NCBI GenBank assembly: GCA_963669155.1
Contig: OZ022589.1
Location: 8,265,641 to 8,329,640, forward strand
DNA: 64,000 bases
Source of the DNA: Arbacia lixula
Taxonomy: Eukaryota > Echinodermata > Echinoidea > Arbacioida > Arbaciidae
Direction of reading: 5' to 3'
The translations under genes were made by a program, and so were the position numbers. This document shows, piece by piece, positions 21,601 to 33,600 of the stretch. Below the pieces are notes generated by a model, which saw only the letters and a list, made by a program, of their open reading frames with translations, was not told the origin of the DNA and made no database searches. The first letter of the stretch is position 1. The number at the start of each line of letters is the position of its first letter.

Positions 21601-24600
21601 ACATTGTTGCCCACTCATGCATGACTAATGTAGAGCGCTCAGAAAATCAGCTGGAGAATAAGCCATTATTGTATCAACAACTTTCCCCCTAACTGTCTGA
21701 TTACGCGTTATTACATCCACCTGCATTTCGTGACTCAGTTTCAATGGATGGAACGCACTCTGAATCTATTAGTTGTTGCTACTCGGACAAACCTCGGACA
21801 AGCTTTTAGGTTACCAATAGTAACGCATTGTTTGAACGACGTGAATAAAGTCCGCATACATAACGAAAATGGTCTATTCTTCCAATTTGCTGTTAAAAAT
21901 ATTTTATTAAATATGTTTTTATTTGTTTGTAATAGCAGTCTAGAAATTTTGGATTTGATATTGATACGTTTATTGATATAACGGCACGAGAGTGTACAGA
22001 ATAGAACTAATGGGCGCAGAGGTTTAATTTGTTCGTATGTGATGTAACAGTTTTGAATGGCAGCGCGGAAAGTGGCGACTCCCGTAAGTTTGCTCGGCGT
22101 ACGCTTTGGCGACTGAAACTGTACTTTCCTAACTAAAATATGTCATTTTACAGCCATTTTTAATTATTTTGAGTGAAGTTTTAAACAGAATTTAATGGGT
22201 AAACTTGCCCTTTAACGTGTGTCATTCAATTATACATTTTCCACCATGTCACGCTTGAATAATTGCTTAAAAAGTCCATTTCAAATGATTAACAGATATC
22301 AAATAAGCTGCCAGGAAGACTAATTCATGATTTTAGGATTTAATGTGTTACTCAATGTCTGCAAAGGCCTCCTCACTCATTTTCTGATATTACGTGACAT
22401 TTTATGTTAAAATTTCCGAGCCAAGTGAATACTTCAATTGATATCAATAGTTGTAATCCAATCAGCATTCTCACCCAATATTGTATCAAGTAAAGAATGC
22501 CTGATAACACAGAAAATATTCTTTATGAATAATCAAAGCTACAAGGTTAACATGCAGATCTCACACGAAACTTTAATCAAAAAACATAATTTTAATCTGG
22601 ATGAAAAAAAATATATCAATGGCTTGGCAGTACATTTTCGCTTTCTGTATCTTTTAACTCACTAACAATAGAAATTCGAATGGAAAATGTAAGTTACAGT
22701 ATCATACAATATGTGAGGAGGTCATTACAGGCATAGAATTACACCTTAGATCCAAAAATAAATCTGACACCTTTTCTCATCATATTTGATTTTTATCTTA
22801 TCATTCAAATTTGAGTTCTTGAATCTTATTTGTGTACCTCCTCAAGCGTGACATAATGGACAATGTTTATTAACATCATGAAAAACATTTAGCAAAATTG
22901 GTAACATTCACCTGTAAAATGTGCCGTGATTTCGATGGTGGAATATACCTATTGTGCCTGATATATTGTGTTCACTCAACCATGCAATATCGATTACAAT
23001 ATCAGAATAGGTCTGAGAAAGTTGATAACGGATGCAGTGATATATATACGATGCTTAAATCAACAAATTATTAGTAAATGAACATATGCATTTATTCCAT
23101 AATACCATTACATGTTAGGAACATAACGTGTGCTCACTCAACCATGACACCACAACTACCTCTTATGATCATAAAACATCTGATGATACATGATGTTAAC
23201 AATATCTGACGTCGATTTATTCAATAGGACAGTTAAACATAACTTTTTCGCCTCTAGAATTGTGATCAGGTAACCGTGCAGAAGCGCGAAAAGTGTCAGG
23301 ATACGTGTGAGAGGGAGAAACAACGGATGATCAAACAACAACAGCCCTTTCACATACACCAGTAGAAAATACAGAAGGATCTTAAATTCTGCAGATGTCA
23401 ACGGGTCATCAGCAGTACACCAGGGATCACAGGTGTTTCAGCCATTTGAGTGCTGTACACCTCCTCCTGGCTGGCCAGTGCTACGCTGGAATACCCTGGA
23501 CAGCACCCCCGTTGACACCTGAGTGATCTGGATTGTCCAGAAAACACTACGATGCCTTCCGAACAGAATTCGCCAAAATCTTGTTTCATAGACCTCAAAA
23601 ACTGACTCTCAAGACTTTTGAATAATGTCAAATTTGCCTTTAATCTGTGTTCACTCATGAATGACTGACTGAATAAAATTACAAATTATCAAATTTTCAT
23701 ACGGATTTTAGTCAATAAGTTAAAAAAATCCTCTTAAGTAATATTGTTGAAAAACTTTTTTCGATAAAAAAAGTTATGCTATTTTGCTTGGTAGGGGGGG
23801 GGGGGAGGGGGGGGGGGCTTCCTGTTTTGAGTATGTTTATATAGCTATATTTCTGTAACCCACTTGCCGGGAGCTCAACAATGAGGGCGTCATACAACGA
23901 AACTCCGCCCTACTTAGATCTATAATCAGGGGAAATCATGTCAATAGAAATACCTTCTCTTACTGTCCATCTCATTGAAGGGTTTCACGACTTGCTTGTC
24001 TGAGTAAAGCTTTGTTTCGTTTGTATGGACAATATGAATATGAGGGAAAGAAAGAAATATTTCAAATTGAATCGAATTGTGCAACTACGGCGGGTACGGT
24101 ACCTTGCATTCGTAGTGTCAAAACAACATAATCATTTATGACATGAATATAAACACATTAATTTATACATGTATAGTGAAACTTACGGAGCTGGGCCCTG
24201 ATATCACGCATGTTGGGATCAGCGAAGTCCTTCATACCACGGTTGTCCAAGATGCGTGCAGGTAACGGTGTCCCGCTTCCACCGACGAGGGGGTATGGGA
24301 GACGAGAGGCTGTCTTGCCCCCTCCTCCTAAAGAGCCTTCCTCCGACAAGATTGCGTAATCACCTGTCAGGTCAAACAAAAGATTATTTACACCTCTCTA
24401 TGCCTGTCAGTACACTGATCTATTAGAGCAAGCACATGTTGCTACTCTCGCACGGAAAAGGTTATCAAGAGAGAATCATCAGTGTTTCTCAGATTTTTTT
24501 TTTTTAGCTTTTCAGTGTTTTTCAGGCACGGGGCGTTATGTTACATGAACTACAATACGTAATGACTTGACATTACGTTCGTTTGTATGAGGTGTTAAAG

Positions 24601-27600
24601 GGGACGTCTTTTGAGAGAAAACGACACCGTACATCATTTGTTTCGCCTCGATACGTAATAGGTGTTATCTCAAGATTTAAGATTCAATTTTATAGTTCCA
24701 TAAGAAACAAACAAACAAACAAACAACAAAATGCATGCAAAAAGTTCAGATACAATTATAACAAACAGGAAATAATAAACACAATTCATTTATTGAAATA
24801 ATTTTTTTGTGGAGAGGTCCAAAAAGAAGCAGGACTTGTGTATATTGGACCCCGAATGAAAATGAATAGAAATTATGTAATATAAAATACCTTCATACAT
24901 AAGTAAACATATATGTTTCGCTTGACAGTGTTTTTTCCTTAACAAACAAGCAACAAAAAAAAAAACAACAACATAAATATAATAAAGCGATGTAGAAAAT
25001 AATCAAATCAATATATATGAGTACCGCTCAAACAAAGAGAGCGATAGAGAGGAATAGAGGGAGGGAGTTGGGAAGGGATAGGAGCGGGGAGGGGGGGGGG
25101 GGCTATGAAAGTCGCGTTCCTGTGATTGTTGGATGAATAAACGCTATGCGGATACGTCACCAGGTAAAGTGTAAACAAAACGTCTATGTGCAGTTGCGTA
25201 GATATAAAGTTTTACTGTTAATCTTGATTTTAAAATGTCTTTTTTAAAGTTGTGATTTAAATATGCTCAGGCTGAGAGATTGTCCGATGTTGGGGCTGAG
25301 AGAGTTCCCGTAATTTGGCCCAGTATATATGAAAAGACCTGTTTGCAAGATGAGTCCGTGTGCAGAGTAAATGGAAGAGTGTTGCCTGGCGAGTGGGGTA
25401 TATGTGGTATGCGTTCTTTATTGAAAATAATCTATCTATGATTGTTAGTAATTCATTATGCTCACGTTGAAACATTAGTTGAGCTAAGTTGAAAAGATAT
25501 AAGTCATATAACTTTAGTGTGTTACGTTAAAAAAATAATATGTCAGTATGCGCAAGAAAATGTGTGTGTCAAATATAATTCTCAGTGACTTTTTCTGGAG
25601 GAGGTATAGTTTCTCTAATTGCGTGTTTCCGGAGTTTCCCCATGCTATTATTTCATAATTAAGGTGCGGTAGGATGAGGGATGAGCATAACGTGAGAAGT
25701 GTTTGACATGGGAAATACTATGTTCATCATAGTCTCCAGTTCAGAAACCGACAACCTGCTCAGACACATGAATGGCCGCCACCCATCCATTCAGTTTACG
25801 TCGGAGGTTGAGTGTGAAGGGAAGATAGCATTCTTAGACACGATGGTTCACAGGCACGAAAACCACAGGCTCTCCACCCCAGTCTACAGGAAGCCTACCC
25901 ATACAGACCAGTACCTTGCGTTCGACTCTCACCACCCCACATCGGTGAAGAGAGGGTTGGTGAAGTGTCTTTTTGACAGAGCATCACGCCTCGTGACAAA
26001 CCCACAACAGCCAAGCAAAAAGCGGACTCGTGTCCGCAATGCCCCGAGTCTCAACGGTTACCCACGCCGTTTCATACATAACACCAAGAAGAAAGCCCTA
26101 GAACAAAAGGATCAGAAGGAATACAAGTCGTTCGTAGTCTTGCCTTACGTTGATGGAGTGTCCCCACAACTCAGGCGCCGCCTGGAAAGCCATGGCATCC
26201 GCACGGTTTTCCGATCAGATACCACCCTCCGACAACAACTAACACGCCCCAAAGATCCTATCCCTCAACACAGACGGGACGGAATCGTGTACAACATCTC
26301 TTGCAAAGGGTGAGACCGTTCGTACATCGGTGAAACTGCCCGACCGATATCTGAAAGAATTTCTGAGCATAAGAGGGATGTCAGGCTCCGCCGGACTGAC
26401 AGCTCAGCAGTAGCTGAACATGCCTGGTATAACCAGCACCAACCGGACTGGGATGGGGTTCAGTGCATCTCACAAGAACGGCACTGGTACACACGTAGGG
26501 TAAAGGAAGCTATCAATATCCGTCTCAATCCCAACAATTTCAATCGAGACAACGGGATCGATATCCCCGATTTTTGGATTCGTACGATACGCCGCCATGA
26601 CACTCCTCGCCATGACGCTCGACCGCCTTTCGATACGCCTTAACAGCCTGCTGTTAGTCTATAGCCAGCCTTTGTTACCGCCCAACAATGTGCTGTTTTT
26701 AGCGACCCTTGGACTTGTTGCCCGCCCGTAATTACCGGCCTGTGGCTTTGTTCCTTTTTGTCCTTTGTCGGTAACTTGTTACCGCCGGTCAATGCGAGGC
26801 GCATCAACGGTCTATTGTTGGTCAAGTACCCGGATACGCCGGCTATTAGTATTGGACCATTTATGAGCACATTGCAGTTAGTGCGCTGCACTGACCATAG
26901 GGTATTTAAACCCCTTCTTACTACAATTTTGTATAAAACCTGACGAAGTGTTGCAGCGGCGCACGAACCGTCGTATACGAAACGTTGTATATCTTTGAGT
27001 GAGAAATTTTTGCCCTGTAACGACACATATTGTTCACGTCGTGACAAATAATTATTGAACTAGTTGAGTGCTATGCCTCTGACTCCGTAGTGTGCTAGTT
27101 TGTTAAAGAGAATTTTGTGGTCAATATAGTATCGAAGGCTTTCGAAAAATCTAAAAAGATACCTCCGGTATGGAAGTGAAAGTCAAGCGACTTTGTAACG
27201 TTATCAATGAGATTGAGAATTGCGTGAGTGATGTTACGTTTAGATCTAAATCCGTATTGTGATTCACTTAGTATGTCGTTTTGTTCAAGAAAGGAGATTG
27301 TCCTAGTGTAAATTATCTTTTCGAGGATTTTGGAAAAAGCTGTCAGAAAAGAAACTGGTATATAATTTTCAATATTTGTCGAGTTACCCTTTTTGTGTAT
27401 TGGAATCACTTTTTTTCATTTCGTTTTGGAAATTACCTGTTATAAGAGAAGTGTTAAAAATGTGTGTCAAGGGATCTATTATTTGAGGTGAAATGTATAT
27501 GTATATTGTCGATGTCATAAATTCCGCAGCTCTTTTTATTTGACAAAGTATTGATGATATCAAGTATTTCAATTGCATTTATTGGTGTCATGTAGATAGA

Positions 27601-30600
27601 GTTAGGATTAGGATGAGTCAAGAAATCGTGAAAATCTTTATTTGCCACTGAAATACTTTCCGCTAGTCTTTCTCCTACTGAATGAAAGTATGAAATGAAA
27701 TTATTTGCAATTATCTCTTGATTATCTACTGTGATTTCCTCCACTACTATTTTCCCATTGATTTCTTTTCTCTTGTTTTGTTCAAAACTTCGTTAATGAC
27801 ATTCCACGTTTTTTCTTGTTGTTTTTCATTCTGTTACAAAAATAAGATTTTCTTTCATTGCGGAGTATCATTGATCGAGTGTTTTTATAATTATTATGCT
27901 GCAGGGATTTTTTTATCAATGGGCTTGTTCTTAGATTTAAGGTATGAATTATTTTTGCGGTTTATGCATCTTAATAATGAGTGTGTAATCCATGGTGACT
28001 GTGGTACCTTTCTTCTATTCGAATGTTTTACCTCTATGAGCGGTACATGTTCGGCAATTTGAGGTTGAAGTAACATAATAAACGACTCGACTCGTATTTG
28101 TATCATGGCAGTCATGTAGAGGTAACCAATCGATTGGGCTAATGCTCTCTTGTCAGTTGGCTATGTTTTCTTGAGAATATATGCGTTTAAATCCTTGGGT
28201 GTTTGTGGGTGTTCTGATGTTGTATGGTAACGAAGTAAATATTGGAAAGTGATCTGATATATCCGACAAAAGTATGCCAGAACGTTTGTAAAGAAATTGT
28301 CAATTAATGTTGCTGTGGTTGTAGTGATACGTGTGGGGTTAGTTAAAAGAGGTCTGAAAGATGCTGTTAGGAACGTTTCGAGAAATTCGTGAGAGTCATG
28401 ATTATTGTTATAATGTAATAGATTTATATTGAAGTCACCCATAATAATGCACCTTTTCTTTGATAGAAATCGACTGTTGAGTAAATTTTTTAAGGGAATG
28501 ATGAATTCGTTTATATTGCCACTAGGTGGTCTGTAAATGACCCCAGCGCAATTTTCGAGGATTTCTCTGGTTGTATTTCAACGAATAGTGATTCCATAGT
28601 TTCACTCATGACACGCAATTCCTTTATTGGGGGAAAATCTAGTTCCTTAGGGATATAAAATAAGACGCCACCACCAACTTTCTCGCCGCGATTGTTAAAT
28701 AATTATGATATTGTGTCCTGGCAAGGTATACAAAGGGCTTACGATATCAGAAGACATGTTTCTGTTCAAGTTCAATTATAGATTTACTCCATTGTTTTCT
28801 TTATAGAAGAAGTTTTACATTGTCAAGATTTTTGTTAGCACTTCTAATATTGAAGTGAATCAATTATAGGATTTTTGGAAGAGTAGAAATTGTAGATTTG
28901 AGTTGGTTGTCTGAATAATGTTGGGAAGAGTTTTGTGTTTGAACCGAATCATCAGGATCTAGGTTGTAAGCTCTTCAGCTGCATTATTCAGTGAATTTAT
29001 TGTAGCGTATTCATATCGTATATTTATGACGGTGTGAGTGTCCGCAAAGGGTTCTGAGTTAATGTTTGTAAACTCCGTAACAAAATCTTGTTTGTTCAAT
29101 TAGTGACAAGGGAAATCATTTGCGTTCATTAAGACTTGCTGATTAATAATGTGGATGGGAGGCGGTAAAGGGGGGGGGGGGGGGGCAGGGCAGGGAAAAG
29201 ACAGGGGCAGTCGAAAGTGGGTGTTTGGAATACAACAGACATTAAATTATCACTTTGCAATGTTAGAATGAAAAAAAGCAAAGCGACGAAAATCTGATTC
29301 TCGTGATGCGTATTAGTTAGTGTATCAAAGTCACATCATAGTGGTCGTTCTGTAAAAAGGAAAAAGAAAAGATCAGAACTAACTATCGTGAGTTGTGGGC
29401 ACAAAGGTGTTTTAAGAAGTCAACTGATCTAGAGTTAAAGAGGGATTCTATTTTAGTAGAAGGGACTATGGTTTTGAAAACGGAAAGAGGACGACTGCTG
29501 ATCGAGGATGACGCATGCCCCATCGGTCCGTAGTGTAGTATTTGTGTACTGGAATCGAGGTAACGGAAATAAGAAACATGATTTGAATGATAACAGGTAT
29601 AGAGCAAATTACTTTTGACTGTTCGATTTGTGCCGATTGAAGGGAACTGAATAAGTAAACAGAAACAACAACAAAAATATAAGCAATGGAAGGAAAACTC
29701 AGTTTAGCATAACATGGCGAAGCGAATATTGACAATATGAGTATGTCGTCAGGGCATCTGATTCTTAGCTAAGTGGGTGTTACAAAAAGCGAAGATGATA
29801 TGGCGAAGCGAATATTGAAAAGGCAAACTGCCAGAGAGCGCCGAAGTATGACGTCATATGAGCATGTCTTTAAGACATCTAGATCTTAGCTAAGTGGGTA
29901 CTATAAAAAGCGGTGATCATATAATAGTGGAGATCCCTCACCGGAGGTGCCCGACATTTCCCCTCTGGAATATGTCGCACAGTGAAAAGAACCAGGAACC
30001 TAAAATACAATGGATATGACAATACCACTTCGGTTCTCTTATAGAGTTTGTGTACGGTTTAGTCGAGCTAGTTTATATAGAAATCATGAAAAAGCGTGGC
30101 AAGTTAAGAAGGAATATGCTCTATAAACACGGTCACCTGCCTCGTGAACAAAACAAATACAAACGGTTCCTTACTTCGTCCGTGCAACAAAGGATCATGT
30201 TCAAAGTGATGTATTCGTAAACTGTTCTATACAAGCATTGTGATTGAATTGTCCTTTTTAAAGATTGTCCGTCCCTTTTGCAAGCTTAAAATTTGAAATC
30301 GTCTATCACGATCGTAAATTGAAGAAAGTGTGATTCAAGACCATTTCTAAGAATATAGCATGTTGAAGCTTTCTGTATATGTAAACAATTTCAGCCGTTA
30401 AATTTCAAACCGACTTTTTTCGTACTACGAAAAAAGTATTAGTCTTTGCTACAGTATCTATGTGGTTATTATGCGTGTGTGAAATCCTAATTTTATGAGT
30501 AACTAACAAACTTTGGAGATGATTCCCTACATAGAACAATTTTTTTCATAATGCGTTTTATAATTTAATAAACAGATTAATCAATATAGCAGATATTTCA

Positions 30601-33600
30601 ACACAAACTGCTAAGAGCCTGAGGTAAAGACTATTAATCAGACGTTGTTTACGTGCATTATTTGAATTTTACACTACGTATCAGTTTCAAATTGTGAATA
30701 TAGAGCTTGCTAACACTTCTCTATATGTTTTGCCAATGTTTCGATGGTTTTGTGGTGATCTGAAAAAGGGACTGGCTGTCTTTAAGAAGAAAGAGGAATG
30801 ACAATTACAACAGAAGAGTTTGAATAGCTAGAGAGAAACCCTTTGGAGAAGAAGATCACAGACATGCATCATTTACCAACTGAGATCTCAGGATAAAAGA
30901 GGAGGAAGGCTTACAAAGTGAAAATGCCTTTCAAAGATGTCAATGAAAGGCGAACACTCTTCGATCAGGTAGAATTGTAGATGTGTAGAGTCACATGTAA
31001 ACTAGTTATGTTCTCAACTTGCTCTATAAAATACCTTCCTTTATAAGTGCAATGGAGAATTTAATTCACTTACCAGATAATGCATATGCCAAAGAGTTAA
31101 TGAGGGCCGACTTCCCCGCACCCATCACTCCGAATAAGGCGATGGTGACAGGGGATTCCCTCTGGCCGAGTTCGACTTTACCAAATTGTCCAGGTATGTA
31201 ACCTGTTATATCTGCTCTCAAACTACTTCTTTCCTCCTGGCGTCGCTCAGCTAAAGCATTGTAACGTTTCATTGGTTGTCGTAGAGAAAATAAACATACA
31301 CGTCAAATACAATATAGCAAGCACTAGAATGTTATAAAAGAAGAACGGTTCAAAGTAATCAATCCATTCATATTTTGTATCAAGTTGTACTGCAATGCAG
31401 ACACGTTACTATATATTCATCTAACATCCATCTGTACAATAAAATTTAGCCACAAAACAGACACTCGGCCTGTACAATTATGTATTTATAATACGAGACA
31501 AGATAATAAGAAAAGCCTGAGCATATATCCATTCAATAATGCATTGATTTGATAAACAAAACGGAAAACAACTACTATGATTTCGGACAAAGGGCTTTCT
31601 TTGGTAATTAGCTCTTGTGCCTGGTGTATGAATTGTCACCAGTAATCTACACAAAGCCCATAGAGAAATATTTTGCTCGGAACAAGGAGGGTAAAGATAC
31701 GAAAATATTTTCTGCTTTGGTGTTCAGTCATTTGCAGAATGTAATATGATATCGTTTTTTCTAAAATAAAATCACTTCTGAGACGATTATCCAGGTAGTG
31801 GTTCATATTTTCGTTCAAATTGAATTAGGTCATACGACAAATAGGCTGCCATTAAAAACAGTATTCCGTCATATTTGTCAAACTTGGATGTCGTGTGGCC
31901 TATCACAAATTTGAAATCCTTCTTGAAGTAAAAGCTTAATTGAATTTGTAGTTACCGCGACTAAATTCAAAAATATTCATGATTTCGCATTGATCTATCA
32001 AGGATGGTCTTTTTTATTTCTTTTTATTCATGTTTTCTTAATACAGGGTAGGCCGTTCAGTTGAAAAACTGCTTTACAACAGCGCCCTGTGTTTAAGCAC
32101 ATGGATATAAATCGCTTTGAACAAGGTTTGATGCCGCCACCTAATATTCATGACTAGCAGCTGCTCTCAACAATATGAACAATATGATGCATGCGCGATT
32201 GCGTCACGTTCACCTGGATTTCATAATAGGTCATACGCATTCCTATACATGCATACATTTCAGCTTTCGCTGCTGAACTTTTAATTTTGTCACTAAGTGC
32301 TTGTTATGTAGTTAAAAAGGACGAGCGAATACGAAATTTGATACTTTTTGAGATGAAATACTAGCTTGTTTTTCATGTTGCTTGTCTGAAAGGAAAATAT
32401 TTTTATTTTAGGTATGAAGCGGAACATTGCGAAATTGAGACTTTTATAATGCAATTTGATATCAGGTTTAGAGTTTTTTTGCCATATTGTAACACTATTC
32501 CTCGATTGAATTTTTACTGATGCAACGTAGGTATTACATGCCACAACTGCGCAAGCATATGTGGTGAGGATATTTCCCCAAATTCTTCTGCGCATCCGAT
32601 TTTGTTTATACGTCAAATGCAGGCAAAACTCATCCAGAGAATCGGCGGCATTGAACATCGAGATCAAAGAGAAAATCTTTGTGAAGCGTTCTTTTGTGAC
32701 TAGAAGGAGAGTACAATGAATCTGCATTAATTAAACGGCAGCTGGATATCCAGTGGTGAAACATCCTTGGGTCAGGGATGTGTTAGGAAGGAGAAGCAAC
32801 TCGAGCATAATATATTCAAACATCTGTATGGATACTAAAGCGTGCTAATGAATGTCAAAAGCATTCCACAATCACTACAATGCTTTGATGTCCTATGCGC
32901 GGCACCGAGATTTAGCTACTGTCAACTTGGAAAGCAATATCTCTAATCCACTGTTTTGTCTCTGGAAGCTATGTTTGTTATCACATTTTTGTGCAATTTT
33001 TAAGAAAGTTACGGGCAACACCACTAAAGATCCTGTACTCGGTTTTCTTCTAAATGATTGTTAAATGATGCACAAACGGAGATATAAGATAATATTCTTA
33101 CTTACACAATTAACAAATTTCTTCAATTTCCGCAGATTTCCGCAAATGAGGAATTCAATCATTATCAAAATTATATCTTCAGCTGTTTATTTTCATTAAC
33201 AGAGTTTGCGTGCATTTGCGTGCAACTGAGATATTTTAGTAGAAAAAACTGTTTATTTTTGTTCGCTGATATCTTTTGTCCTCACAAAAGTATATGCAAT
33301 CCAACAGTACTGGATAAGCGAAATAAGACTCTATATTTCTTTTGTTCTATCTGAGAAACCGTTGCTACGCAATCCTGTTTGTTATTATTAAAACACCTGA
33401 AAAGCACATGCTGAGAAGACATTTTTTCTTCGGCGGTACCACGCATGGGTTCAAAGAAAGAAAGTTGTTTCATATCCTTCCATACACATCCCTACTTGGA
33501 TCTATCAATATATGTATGCCCTGCATTCGTTCAGCTCCACTAACGCAATTGACATTGGATGTTCTGTTGATTTTACCTGGATGGCGTAAAGTTCATTAGA

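Larger units (their letters stand above)
25695..27060 (+). mobile_element. Penelope-like element, 5'-truncated, RT end plus GIY-YIG endonuclease
   Basis: A frame from 25699 reads FLDTMVHRHENHRLSTPVYR, KPTHTDQYLAFDSHHP, then FRSDTTLRQQL and RRDGIVYNISCKG, stops at TGA 26311-26313, and continues in the same frame as RSYIGETARPISERISEHKR with AEHAWYN, ending at TAA 26642. This is the RT C-terminus and GIY-YIG nuclease of Penelope-like elements. The downstream 400 bp hold a hammerhead-like core. One in-frame stop and the missing RT N-terminus make it inactive. Confidence 0.88.

Noticed and set aside
23156..23658. Two minus-strand frames in intron 7 tested as the missing GTPase exon
   Set aside because: Wrong phase, no fitting strand-helix pattern; the true exon was located at 20345-20438.
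18659..24187. Direct splice from exon 7 to exon 10 of the receptor gene
   Set aside because: It keeps frame but removes the core strand and helix between G3 and G4; two intermediate exons with proper splice sites were found.
30922..30968. Short plus-strand ATG frame followed by CAG|GTAGAA considered as a first exon
   Set aside because: Only about 15 codons, within an intron of the opposite strand, and no following exon.
32852..33064. A 70-codon frame conserved between the two hAT-like MITEs (also 60524-60736)
   Set aside because: About 21 nucleotide differences cause about 15 amino acid changes, as expected without selection, and the frame lies in a non-autonomous element; treated as non-coding.
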